Source: JAYUDN01 sp043739785 (GTDB lineage Bacteria; Patescibacteriota; Gracilibacteria; BD1-5; UBA2023). Taken from it: DNA of 30,169 nt. Numbering within the stretch: position 1 is the stretch's first letter; every line of letters begins with the position of its first letter. Made by a program: the position numbers and the translations under genes. This document shows positions 9,063 to 18,770 of the stretch, piece by piece. The notes under the pieces are model-generated. The model was not told the DNA's origin. It searched no databases and saw only the letters and a list, made by a program, of their open reading frames with translations. Where the stretch lies: contig JAYUDN010000022.1 in assembly GCA_043739785.1 (NCBI GenBank), positions 1 to 30,169 on the forward strand, read 5' to 3'.

Positions 9063-10169
9063 ATGGCCTTTGAATACTACGCAACCCTCGGTATAGAGCG
9101 AAATGCTTCTGCCGAAGAAATCAAGAAAGCCTATCGCAAAAAGGCGATGGAATGTCATCCGGATCGACATGCGGGAGATAAGACCAAGGAAGCTGAGTTT
9201 AAAAAGGTCAACGAAGCCTACGCTACCCTCTCGGATAGTGGGAAGAAGGCTAACTACGACCAGTTCGGTTCTGCCGATGGAGGAGGTGGATTTGGTGGAG
9301 GATTCGGAGGATTTCAGTGAGGATTCGAAGGAGATATTTCAGATATTTTCTCTTCATTTTTCGGAGGAGGGGCTCGAGGAGGATCTCGAAAACGTGCCGA
9401 GATCGGTGAGGATATCGAGGTACGACTTCGGATTTCTCTCGAGGATGCCATCCGTGGCACGAGTCGTGTGGTAGAACTCAAGCGTCGCTCTATATGTACG
9501 AGTTGTGGAGGAAACGGAGCGAAAAATGGAACTGAAATCAAAACCTGTGATACCTGTCATGGGGCGGGGCAAGTACGGCAGCGTATGCAGACGATGTTCG
9601 GGACGATCGAACAAGCGGTCGCATGTCATATCTGTGGTGGAAGTGGGAAAATCATTTCTGAGAAATGCAGTGATTGTCATGGGAAGGGATGGAAGGAATC
9701 CATCATCAAAAAAGATATCGAAGTCCCCGCTGGGATCGAAAACGGGATGAGTATCAAAATCCGTGGAGAAGGGCACGCCGGTCGAGATGGGAGTGGGGAT
9801 CTTTATGTCGGATTCGAAATCCCAGACCGAGAAGCGGGACTTATGCGAGACGGGATGGATCTCCACTATGAGGTACGCATCTCTCCCGCGGAGGCAATCC
9901 TCGGAACTGAGAAAGTGATCGATATCCCCATTCTCGGAAAGAAAACCCTTCATATCAAACCCGGAACTCAGAACGATACAGAAATCCTCTACAAACAGGA
10001 AGGGATTGACTCGGTTGAGAGAAAGGGAACGAAGTGACACCTCATCATCCACCTCATCATCGACATCCCGACCAAGCTCTCAGGTGAGGAAAGACGTCTC
10101 TATGAAGCCCTGCTCGAATGCCAAGGGAAGAAGATGGAAAAATGATGGCTTGGAAAATTTTTCGGATAG
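9063..10169 (+). CDS. dnaJ: Chaperone protein DnaJ (Hsp40)
   Basis: The co-chaperone of DnaK. Residues 1-70 are a J domain with the HPD motif (ECHPDRH), 72-110 a Gly/Phe-rich linker, and from 145 a zinc-binding region with four Cys motifs (CTSCGGNG, CDTCHGAG, CHICGGSG, CSDCHGKG). The C-terminal substrate-binding domains follow. The 368-residue length is typical. Three TGA codons are Gly, including one in the Gly-rich linker where glycine is expected. The stop is TAG at 10167. The leader at 8985-9050 contains GTGCACTGTGCACTCT, resembling the repeat inside recG. A TATACT at 9043-9048 may be the -10 box. Confidence 0.95.
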
Positions 10170-10257
10170 CTTTTCACAAGTTCGAATGTACTCTATTCCC
10201 TCGAGTGTTCGAGTCCATCTAACAAAAAAACAAATCTTTTCAACCTAGATTCTTCGC

Positions 10258-10293
10258 ACCCCCAAGGGTACTTCCAATGCTTCGCAAAGGGGC
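10258..10293 (-). repeat. 36-bp repeat unit, inverted copy of one in aclB
   Basis: The reverse complement of 10258-10293 matches 20712-20747 with only a few differences (shared core CCCCTTTGCGAAGCATTGGA). Here it is intergenic, between dnaJ and the terminator; in aclB it sits inside the larger palindromic element and is translated. It is probably a small mobile or recombining repeat. Confidence 0.75.
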
Positions 10294-10345
10294 GGCCACA
10301 GAATGACGAAGTGGTCATCTTATTCAAATGACTAAACTAAAAAAA

Positions 10346-10371
10346 CTTTCCAAATTGGAAAGCTTTTTTTT
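10346..10371. terminator. Bidirectional terminator between dnaJ and PiT gene
   Basis: CTTTCC, loop AAATT, GGAAAG, flanked by A-rich sequence on the left and a run of eight T on the right. It can end transcription of dnaJ on the plus strand and of the phosphate transporter gene on the minus strand. Confidence 0.8.
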
Positions 10372-10390
10372 GATAGGTTTGAATGTGATA

Positions 10391-11809
10391 TTATCTCACA
10401 AACACCGCATGGAGGGAGAGGAATATAACGCCCGCGAGAATGGTAGCAACTGGGAGAGTGAGAACCCACGCCATCAGGATAGAGCGAATCGTATCTCCGC
10501 GAAGACCTCCTTTTCCATGTTCGTGTGCCATGGTTCCCGCGACACTCGAAGAGAGGATATGCGTCGTCGAAACCGGAAGGCTATAGAGCGTAGATCCAGC
10601 TATCGTGAGGGCAGTCATCAGGGTTGCGACCGTTCCCTGAGCATAGGTAAGCTTATCCTTCCCGATTTTTTCCCCGATCGTGATGACGATACGCTTCCAT
10701 CCGACCATCGTCCCAAGTCCGAGAGAAATGGAGATCATCGCGATAATCCACATAGGAGCATAGTCCGTCACGGTAGAAATCGCGCTCATATTCGAGGAAA
10801 TATCAGCCAGACCTGAGGAGGCTCATGCCGCACTGGCACTTGGAATGAGAGCAAATTGCTTCTTCGAGAGTCCACTAAAATCTTTCTGGATTTTAAGGAT
10901 ATGTTTTCGCACTTTGATACGATCACTCACAGCTACATCTTGTTTCTGAAGGATGGTCTGGATAGATTGGATATTATCTCTCGTTTCTTGTATCACAGCG
11001 GCATCAGCAGGTGAAACCGTCGTCATATCGAGCTCATTGAATCGAGCCTGAACGATTTCCATATTTTTTTCAACAACCGCAAGATCAGCTGCTGGATTCA
11101 TCGCGAAATAAGCAGGAGCGAGGGAAATAAGGATGAGCATAGCGAGTCCGACTCCCTTTTGTCCATCATTGGATCCATGGAAAAAACTCACAAACCAGCT
11201 CGAGACGATGAGTCCTCCTCGAGTCCAAGTCTCAGGATATTTATTCCAGAAACGTCCTGGATGTTGGTAGAAATCCTTATTTTTGATAAAAAGATGAAAC
11301 AGATGAAGGAGTCCGAATGCGAGGATAAATCAGACAATCGGGGAAACGAGGAGGGACTTTCCAGCATCAAGGACTTTCGGCCAAGGGATTGTCACCCCAT
11401 GTGGATCGAGGTAGTACATCGCGAGGGAAACTCCGAGGATAGAACCGATAAGTGTATGGGAGCTTGAAGCCGGGATTCCGAGATACCACGTTCCGAAATT
11501 CCATATAATCGCAGCGATGAGGAGAGAAAGGACAATACAGATTCCAAACGAAATCGGCTGACTCGCGATCATATCGAGCGGAAGGAGGTGGATAATCCCC
11601 ATCGCCACTCCGATGCCTCCGAGGAGTACTCAACAGAAGTTAAAAAATGCAGCAAAGAGAACGGCCACTTTTGGTGGAAGGGCATTGGTATAGATAACGG
11701 GAGCAACCGCATTGGCTGTATCATGGAATCCATTGATAAACTCAAAAGCACAGACGAGGACGAGACAGAGAACGAGGAGGATAAACACTCCCATATCGAT
11801 TCCAAACAT
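10391..11809 (-). CDS. Inorganic phosphate transporter, PiT family
   Basis: A 472-residue integral membrane protein of the low-affinity phosphate permease family (phosphate symport with H+ or Na+). The two family signatures are visible: FINGFHDTANAVAP (about residues 24-37) and FFHGSNDGQKGVG in the second half. Multiple hydrophobic spans flank a soluble central loop rich in charged residues (about 265-340, AVVEKNMEIVQARFNELD). Three TGA codons are Gly. The start at ATG 11809 is used; an in-frame ATG at 11794 is the alternative. It is divergent from the serine hydrolase gene at 11941. No PhoU-like partner is visible nearby. Confidence 0.9.
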
Positions 11810-11940
11810 AAAGAAAAATTAGATGACTTGATTATCATATCATATCTTCATACGAAAAGTCAAAATATACGTAGGAAAATATTTGATTCCATTATTTTCT
11901 CGATATACTTGGAGTGATATACCTAAAAAAATAGCATAGT

Positions 11941-12963
11941 ATGAAAAACGAGCTCAAAATATACTGACTATTCCTCCTTGCATTCCTTCTCGGCGGGGTT
12001 TCTGTATACTACTTCATGAGTGTCAATATACCTACCGACTCCCCTTCATCGAGCGGAACGGGATCAAAATGAATCGACTATTCCATCCGTCAATCTGGAT
12101 ATACCTTCATCAATCCCCTTCTCGAATGTGAGATATCGAATAATTTCGAAAGACAGAAGTATGTCCCATTCGAAGCGGTCACGAAACTGCGAATCCAAAA
12201 TGAAATCATGAGCAAAAATCCTGATGTAGAAATCGGTCTCTACATCCGAAACCTCAATAATGGTCCCTGGTTCGGAATCAACGAGAATACCCTCTATTCT
12301 CCGGCAAGTCTTATGAAGCTCCCGGTACTGATGACCTATCTGAAGTGGATCGAGGAAGATCCAACCGTTGCGAACAAAAGGGTCATTTTCCATGCGACCG
12401 ATACTGGATCATTCCAGTACTATCAACCCGAGGTTCTTCTCATCGAGGGGAGGGAATATACCGTCAAGGAGCTCCTCGAAGAAATGATCATCTATTCGGA
12501 TAATCAGTCGATGCATATCCTTCTTGATGCTGTACCTGGGGAATTTTACAACAAGGTGAGTACTGATCTCGGGATTACGGTCCCAGGAGTCAGAACCCCT
12601 GAAGACTTCCTTTCCGTCAAGGATGTAGCGACATTTTTTCGAATTCTCTACAATGCTTCCTACTTGGATCGAGATACTTCTGAGTACGCGCTCAGCCTCC
12701 TTTCTCGAGCGACCTTTCATAAGGGACTCAATCTCGGAGTTCCAGAGAACATCAAGATCGCTCACAAATTCGGAGAACGGGGAAATAGTGGTGAAACGGG
12801 GAAAGGATCCAAACAACTCCACGACTGTGGGATCGTCTACTATGCGAAATATCCATACCTTGCTTGCATGGTCACGAAGGGTGATGATTTCGAAAAGTTA
12901 TCTCAGGTTATCAGTGGTGTGTCAAAAATCGTCTACGAGGAAATATCGAAAGCCTTCCCGTAA
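11941..12963 (+). CDS. Membrane-anchored serine hydrolase, class A beta-lactamase-like
   Basis: A 340-residue protein with an N-terminal membrane anchor (IYGLFLLAFLLGGVSVYYF) and a short Ser/Thr linker. From about residue 90 there is a penicillin-recognising serine hydrolase domain. The active-site motifs are S123-L-M-K126 (SPASLMK), S186-D-N188 and K276-F-G278. The orientation implies an extracytoplasmic domain. Proteins of this fold include beta-lactamases and cell-wall peptidases; the variant K-F-G box and lack of an obvious Glu166 equivalent make antibiotic hydrolysis uncertain. Two TGA codons lie in the anchor/linker, so the domain alone could be called from ATG 12208 while the anchor would be missed. 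Confidence 0.8.
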
Positions 12964-12980
12964 ATAGCGTTAGTTGTCCT

Positions 12981-13037
12981 ATCTTTCCGATTCCACTCTT
13001 CTACCCTTCTACCTTTCTACTTTTCTACTAACCTTCT
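12981..13037 (+). promoter_or_regulatory. Repeat-rich leader and -10 box of pyrB
   Basis: TACTAA at 13026-13031 ends six bases before ATG 13038, consistent with leaderless initiation. The preceding DNA is built from imperfect CTTCTAC / CTTTCTAC units in tandem (13000-13036). Confidence 0.5.
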
Positions 13038-13937
13038 ATGCTCCGCCATATCCTCTCCGCCAAACAGTTTGATCAGACCTTTCTTAGTCATATATTCGAA
13101 CGAGCCTACGTGATGGAAAATGTAGTCAAAGTGCGAGGAACTCAGATTGCGAAAGACCGTATCATGGCGACGCTCTTCTACGAGCCATCAACTCGTACGA
13201 GACTTTCCTTCGAGTCTGCGATGCTCCGGCTTGGAGGAGAAATCATCTCAGAGACGAGTGTCGAATTCTCGAGTATCACGAAGGGAGAGCGACTCGAAGA
13301 TACCGCTCGCATTATCGGGGGATACGCGGACATCATCACGCTCAGGTCAAAAACCGAGGGAGATGCGGCTCGTATGGCCGCCTTTGCCGGTGTACCGGTG
13401 ATGAACGCCGGGGATGGTGCCTGAGAACATCCTTCGCAAGCCCTCCTCGATGCCTATACGATCAATCGACACTTTCCGCTTCAGACAGAAAAAATTTCGA
13501 TCGCATTCGTCGGAGACCTCCGGTATGGTCGTACCGTGCACTCGCTTTCGACCCTTCTTCGGAATTATCCTCAGGTGAATATATCCTATATCGCTCCGGA
13601 AGCACTCCAAATCCCTGATGCCTACTTTCATACCTGAGATTCCAAATACTCCAACATCCAAGATATCCTCTCGAGTGCTGATGTCATCTACGATACTCGT
13701 ATCCAGAAAGAGCGATTCGAAGATCTCAGCGTATATGAAGCCCTGAAAGAAAGTTTTATCTTTACTCCCGAGGTGGTCGGGAAAATGAAACCAGATGGAC
13801 TCCTCCTCCACCCACTTCCGAGGATCAACGAAATCACTCCAGAGGTCGACGCCCTCCCCCAAGCCAAGTACTTCGAACAGGCACAAAATGGCCTCTTCGT
13901 CCGTATGGCACTGATCGAATGGTGCCTACAACTCTAA
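13038..13937 (+). CDS. pyrB: Aspartate carbamoyltransferase catalytic chain
   Basis: Condenses carbamoyl phosphate and aspartate, the committed step of pyrimidine synthesis. At 299 residues it has normal length. Carbamoyl phosphate motif STRTR is at residues 51-55 (FYEPSTRTRLSFE). Then come NAGDGAGEHPSQALLD, with its second Gly from TGA, GDLRYGRTVHSL, and the substrate loop HPLPRINEI. No pyrI or other pyr genes are in the window, so it appears isolated. In reduced CPR genomes such single-step genes may serve interconversion or depend on host metabolites; that is inference. Two TGA codons. Confidence 0.95.
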
Positions 13938-14192
13938 GCGGTTTTCCTTTTGCCATTATCTCTTTTTCCTATATAATCACTTCGAAACTATTCCTCTGAC
14001 CGCCAGACTGGTGGAAGATACAGATACACATACAGACACACAAAGATACTCTATGAGAAAATATTTGTGTACCGGTGTTTGTACCTGTCTTCTTTTCTTG
14101 ATTTGGAAAGACGAGTGAATATGGTTCAAGTTTTAGTCTTTAAGTATCAGATACTTTTAACTTTTAACTTTTTAACTTTTTAACTCTCTATT
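13938..14192 (+). promoter_or_regulatory. Long leader region of pnp
   Basis: The 255-base spacer contains a TATAAT at 13972-13977, a weak hairpin around 14000-14016, and tandem TTTTAACT units at about 14155-14186 directly before the pnp start. PNP mRNA leaders are autoregulated in other bacteria; whether this one is cannot be told here. A 27-codon frame from ATG 14054 is too weak to call. Confidence 0.35.
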
Positions 14193-16340
14193 ATGATTGT
14201 CGCCCTCAAAGACCGAGACGCCCTCAGTCGATCCGTAGTCGAAAAAACGTATAGCATCGCCGGAAAAAATATCACCTTCGAATCGGGAAGACTCGCCCTT
14301 TTTGCGACGGGTTCTGTCGTGATCAAAGATGAAGCTGGGAATTTTCTCCTGACGACCACGGGTGTCGGAAACCCAAAAGACGGGGACTTCTTCCCGCTCA
14401 CAGTCGAGTATCAAGAGAAGTACTATGCCGCTGGGAAAATCGGTGGAAATCGCTTCATGAAGCGAGAGGGACGTCCGAGTGAGAATAGTATCCTCACGAG
14501 TCGAGTGATCGACCGTCCCATCCGACCGATGTTTCCGAAAGGAACGCGTACGGAATTCCAGATTATCTCGACGATCATGTCATCGAGTGGACTTTCAGAC
14601 TTTGGTTGGTACGGAGTAACAGGGGCTTCCCTTTCTATCATGCTTGCCGGAGTGAAGGAATTCGAGGGACCGATTGCGGGAGTTCGCATCGTCTCGGATG
14701 AAGCCTGACATTTTATCTTTGATCCCACCTTTGAACAAATCGAAGCGGCTCACCTGGACCTCACGGTCGCTGGGACGATGGACGCGATTACGATGGTCGA
14801 ATCTCAGGGATACGAGGTCTCAGATGAGCTCATGGTATGAGCCTTCGAATTCGCCCATAGCCTTATCAAGGATCTGTGTACAGCTCAAGTAGATTTTCTG
14901 AAGACGTATGAAAAGGTATATTCGCTTCCTGTAACTGAGATTACCGTGAAAGATACGGATGCGGGAGTCCTCGCAAAGGTCCATGCGCTTGTTACAGAAA
15001 AAGAAATACTTTCTCTCTATGGTCTCGGAAAACTCGAATTTCATGATGCGATTCATGATCTGGTTGAGATTGTAGCCGAGAAGCTTGGGTACGATGAAGC
15101 AACCAATACTCCAAAAATAGAAGATATTGCCGACTCCGTGAAGGATGTCGTCAAGACGCACATGCGAAAAACCGTTATCGAAACGAAGTCTCGCCTCGAT
15201 GGACGCAAGACGACCGAAGTTCGACCCGTTCGTACGACCGCTCCGATCCTCCCTCGAACCCATGGAAGTGCCCTCTTCGAACGAGGAGTGACCCAGGTCC
15301 TTTCGATCACGACGCTCGGCGGACCATCTGATATCCAGCTCATCGATGATATGTATGAGGAGGAAACGAAGCGGTATATCCACCACTACAACTTCCCTCC
15401 ATTTTCGGTCGGTGAAGTCAAACCCCTTCGTGGGGTCGGACGACGAGAGGTTGGGCACGGACGCCTGGCTGAGAAGGCACTGGAACCGGTCCTTCCGAGT
15501 GAGACTGACTTCCCATATATGATGCGTGTCGTTTCCGAGACCACCACTTGTAATGGCTCCAGTTCTATGGCCTCAGTTTGTGGATCGACGATGTCCCTTA
15601 TGGATGCGGGAGTTCCCCTCAAAGCCATGGTCGCTGGGGTCGCGATGGGGATGATCTTCGATGAGGAAACTGGGAAGTATGAGATCCTCTCGGATATCCA
15701 AGCTCAGGAAGACTTTCTCGGTGATATGGACTTCAAGGTAGCACGAACGGATAAAGGAATCACGGCACTCCAGATGGATTGTAAGATTTCTGGCCTCTCG
15801 ATGGCCGTAATTCGAGATGTGTTCGCGCAGTCGCAGGGAGCAATCGGATATATCATGGATGAGATGAAGAAGTGTCTCGACGCTCCTCGTCCGGCGCTCT
15901 CTCCCCTCGCCCCCTTTCTCCTCGCCGTGATGGTACCAGAAGAGAAAATGCGCGAAGTCATCGGAAAGGGTGGAGAAACCATCCAGGGAATCGAGAAGGA
16001 ATATGGCGTCGAGGTCAATCTCGATGACGATGGGAAGTGTACGATCACCGCGAAAACTCAAGAAGCTGGACTCGCCGCCCTCGCCTTCGTGAAAAATATC
16101 CTCAAAGATATCGAAGTCGGTGACATCTACGAAGGGAAAATCGTGAAAATCCTCGATACCGTCGGGGCGATCGTCGAGATCGCTCGGGGCAAAGAAGGGA
16201 TGATCCATATTTCGAAATTCGGGGTCAAAGAACGTATTGACAACGTCAATGATGTCGCTAAAATGGGCGAAATCGTAAAAGTCCGCGTCTACAATGTCGA
16301 CAAGGAAAAGGGTCGAATCGGACTGGAGAAAATAGCTTAA
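14193..16340 (+). CDS. pnp: Polyribonucleotide nucleotidyltransferase (PNPase)
   Basis: A 3'-5' phosphorolytic exoribonuclease of RNA turnover. The 715 residues match the family length and order: RNase PH-like domain 1 (1 to about 215), an alpha-helical linker, catalytic RNase PH domain 2 (about 310-540, with SLMDAGVPLKAMVAGVAMG), a KH domain (EKMREVIGKGGETIQGIEKE) and a C-terminal S1 domain (GDIYEGKIVKILDTVGAIVE). Two TGA codons lie in the first third, so with the standard code it would split. The codon bias is strong, as expected for a highly expressed gene. It ends in TAA and is followed 17 bases later by a small unknown gene. Confidence 0.97.
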
Positions 16341-16357
16341 TTCTTAAATTGCTAATT

Positions 16358-16684
16358 ATGTCCTCTACAATTGATACTAATGACGTAAATAGATTCGCCA
16401 AAGTACTTACTCAAGGTGATAGCGTAGTCTACTTACCGCTAAGAGGTGAAAATTCTATAGAAACTCATCTCAACCGAAGAGATCCTCATTTTTGGAGACT
16501 TACTCGTGAACGTATAAAAGTTCAAGCATACTTTGACTCACTCATGGACGCTATAGGAAGGCTTGATGGTGTTCAGTTTAGTGTGGCTGAGTTGGTAGGA
16601 TTACTTCTAAATCTAGAAGGATGAGATGTTATTAGAGTAGCCTATAATAATTATTTAGGTCAGGAAAGCCTATCTGAAAGCTAA
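16358..16684 (+). CDS. Hypothetical protein, 108 aa
   Basis: ATG to TAA, one TGA as Gly (LEGGDVIRV). Soluble and mixed in charge, with RRDPHFWRLTRERIKVQAYF and a C-terminal FSVAELVGLLLNLEG segment. It shows AT-rich codon use in contrast to pnp immediately upstream. No family is recognised. An in-frame TTG at 16349 is an alternative start. A weak hairpin (ATCCC ... GGGAT then five T, about 16788-16825) after it may be a terminator. Confidence 0.55.
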
Positions 16685-16859
16685 GTATAGATACAATTAT
16701 ACTTGTTTAACTTTAATAAAGCAAGGTGTATCCTCTTGGTTTCTACTAGAAAATAAAGATTACTGGACTTGGAATGGAGTAGTATTCATCCCGAATTTTT
16801 ATCAAAACCGAATAGGGATTTTTCTATAAATTATCCGTAGTGTCTTAACCACATACCCC

Positions 16860-17441
16860 TTGTTCTCCTGAATTATCGAAACCACATCCCGTATTATTTC
16901 TCTCGGTGGAGGGAGTTTTGTGGTAGAAAATAATTTTCAAGAACCACTTACTATAGGGCAAAGTATTGCTCATGATGGTGTCTGTATGACGATTACCGAG
17001 TGGGATGCGAAAAGCTATACATTTTTTGCGATGAGTGAGAGCTTCTCGAGGACCAACTTCGGGCAGAAAAAAGTCGGGGATGTTTTCAATGTCGAGAGAT
17101 GTATACGATACGGAGATCGAGTCGATGGGCACTTCGTCACGGGACATATCGATACGACCGGAACCATACATAGTATTGTCGAGAATAATGACACTTCTCA
17201 TACAGTAAAAGTTGATTTTGATCCGAAATACCATACTCTGATCGTCGAGAAGTGAAGTATAGCGCTCAATGGCGTGAGCCTCACCATCGTCGAAGCCGGA
17301 AATTCCTTTCTCACGGTCTCCATCATCCCCCATACCTGGAGCGTGACCAATCTCGGAAACCTGAAAAAGGGCGATCCTATAAATGTCGAGTTCGATATGC
17401 TCGGAAAATACATACAGAAACTAAAAGATAAAAATGAATAA
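16860..17441 (+). CDS. ribE: Riboflavin synthase, TTG start
   Basis: Dismutates two 6,7-dimethyl-8-ribityllumazine to riboflavin. The 193-residue protein has two lumazine-binding repeats: HDGVCMTI with VGDVFNVER...GHIDTTG in the first, and LNGVSLTIVE with WSVTNLGNLKKGDPINVEFD in the second. The N-terminus is only correct from TTG 16860, giving M-F-S-G-I-I-E-T, the family's canonical opening (MFTGIIE). The Gly there is a TGA codon. No ATG is available upstream before a TAA at 16827. A second TGA is Gly in VEKGSIALNG. It is separated from ribH by a repeat-rich spacer. Confidence 0.93.
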
Positions 17442-17526
17442 TAGTTTATTCACGAAAGCAGCAACTATTATTACTCGGACGAAGTGACTCTATTGAGCGA
17501 AGTGGATGGGTCTCTATTTCATTGCT

Positions 17527-17590
17527 ATCATTCCCTGAAAACGGGAATCCAGAGTCAAAGAAACTGGATCCCCACGTGCGCGAGGAGACA
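17527..17590 (+). repeat. CATTCCC palindromic repeat, degenerate copy
   Basis: CATTCCCTGAAAACGGGAAT forms a stem-loop, followed by a decayed second half (CTGGATCCCCACGTGCGCGAG). It has the layout of the CATTCCCG...CGGGAATG repeats common in many bacterial genomes. Confidence 0.7.
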
Positions 17591-17685
17591 CAGAAGACGA
17601 TAGAGAAAATGGAATGGAAGACAATCTGTCATTCTAACCGAAATAAATCTAAGGAATAAAGTGGAAGATTCTGCTATGCATTGTT

Positions 17686-17753
17686 GTCATTCCCGTGAAA
17701 ACGGGAATCCACTAAGCCAAAATCGGTAGATTCCGGGCTTGACCCGGAATGAC
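17686..17753 (+). repeat. CATTCCCG palindromic repeat, well-preserved copy
   Basis: Two hairpins in tandem: ATTCCCGTGAAAACGGGAAT and ATTCCGGGCTTGACCCGGAAT, bounded by GTCATTC and GAATGAC. This is the widespread REP/MITE-like form found in other phyla. Confidence 0.8.
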
Positions 17754-17898
17754 AAAAAATATAATTTCGATGATGTTACATAATATATGATAAATTCGCT
17801 TATCTATAAATAAGTAATCCATAGTTCATAATTTTTCCTCTACCAATCAATCAGCCTCAACTTTCAACTTGTAACCTTCAACCTGTAACCTACTATTT

Positions 17899-18357
17899 AT
17901 GTCCCACTACAAAACCAAAATCCACACCCTCGAATGAGTTGACATGGATACATCCATTGCCATCGTGGTAGCGGAATTCAATCGTCATTTTACTGTCAGT
18001 CTGGAAGATGAAACCGCACACTTTCTCCAAGAACGGTGATTTTGAAATATTGACCGATTTCTCGTTCCTGGAGCCTTCGAACTCCCAGGGATGGTCGGTC
18101 GACTCCTTGAAAAAGAGAAATATGGTCTCATTATCGCGCTTGGTGTCGTCGTCAGAGGCGATACTCCGCACTTTGACTATGTCTGTGGAGAAAGTGCTCG
18201 AGGACTCATGGACCTCACGCTCGCCTATGATACACCGATTATCAATGGGATCCTGACATGTAATACGGATGAACAGGTACTGGAACGTATCGGTCCAAAC
18301 TATGCGATTGCAGGGCTCAATCTCCTCAGAGAAGTAACTCGTATTTCCCATGAATAA
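17899..18357 (+). CDS. ribH: 6,7-dimethyl-8-ribityllumazine synthase
   Basis: Joins the pyrimidinedione amine with dihydroxybutanone phosphate to give the substrate of riboflavin synthase. The 152-residue protein has the family marks AIVVAEFNRHFT, VPGAFELPGMV and ALGVVVRGDTPHFDYVC with the catalytic His. Three TGA codons lie in the first 60 residues (LEGVDMD and ERGFGNID), so a standard gene finder would call only the second half. Its stop overlaps the start of the riboflavin kinase gene by eight bases (ATGAATAA), indicating translational coupling. Confidence 0.95.
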
Positions 18358-18700
18358 TCAGAAAATCGCTGGAATAGTAATCCATGGAAATGCGCTCGGA
18401 AGGACGATCGGTTTTCCGACCGCCAATGTTTCTGTAAAAGAATGAGTCGTGGATGATGGCGTTTATGCACTCAAAATCCTCATACAGGGGATATGGTTTG
18501 ATGGCATCGGAACCTATCGAGTGGAGAAGGAATTGTTTGAAGCAAATATTTTCGACTTTGATCGCGATATCTACGGGGTGCTCATCGAGATCGAGATGAC
18601 GCACAAGATTCGGGAGAACGAACGATTCCCTTCGTTTGAAGCGTTGAAAGCACAGATTGAAAAAGACTCTAAAACAGCGAGAGCACTCCTCTCGAAATAA
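18350..18700 (+). CDS. Stand-alone riboflavin kinase
   Basis: At 116 residues this corresponds to the C-terminal kinase half of bacterial RibF, phosphorylating riboflavin to FMN. Visible marks are GRTIGFPTANV (about residues 16-26), GVYAL, IFDFDRDIYG and the C-terminal FPSFEALKAQIEKDSKTAR. The N-terminal FAD synthetase half of bifunctional RibF is absent, and no such domain is encoded next door. One TGA is Gly at VKEGVVDDG. It overlaps ribH and is followed at once by a strong terminator, so it ends the ribH transcript. Confidence 0.88.
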
Positions 18701-18701
18701 A

Positions 18702-18725
18702 TCCCGAATGAGTTCGGGATTTTTA
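18702..18725 (+). terminator. Rho-independent terminator after riboflavin kinase
   Basis: ATCCCGAA, loop TGAG, TTCGGGAT, followed by T residues. An 8-bp perfect stem starting two bases after the TAA. Confidence 0.9.
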
Positions 18726-18732
18726 ATGCTTT

Positions 18733-18770
18733 CATTTTGAATTTTTCCCCTCTTCCCTATACTCCTCGGT
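18733..18770 (+). promoter_or_regulatory. Promoter of Trm11-like gene, likely leaderless
   Basis: TATACT at 18758-18763 ends seven bases before ATG 18771. CATTTTGAATTTTTC (18733-18747) is identical to the sequence before the recG -10 box. Confidence 0.55.

Larger units (their letters stand above)
17442..17898. other. Repeat-rich intergenic region before ribH
   Basis: The 457-base spacer has no convincing gene. It contains two copies of a CATTCCCG-type palindromic repeat (17527-17590 and 17686-17753). After an AT-rich stretch follow short CAACTTTCAACTTGTAACC-type repeats at 17855-17892, adjoining the ribH start. A TAACCT at 17886-17891, seven bases before the ATG, may be a -10 box. Confidence 0.6.

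Noticed and set aside
10207..10216. GTTCGAGTCC, which looks like a tRNA T-arm
   Set aside because: The flanking bases do not pair into a T stem and no D or anticodon arm or acceptor stem can be drawn around it.
14054..14137. 27-codon frame before pnp (MRKYLCTGVCTCLLFLIWKD...)
   Set aside because: Too short, no homology and no clear initiation signal; could be a leader peptide but not supportable.
14820..16208. Long minus-strand frames opposite pnp (14820-15458 and 15573-16208)
   Set aside because: They are antisense to a certain gene with strong codon bias and their translations match no family pattern; shadows.
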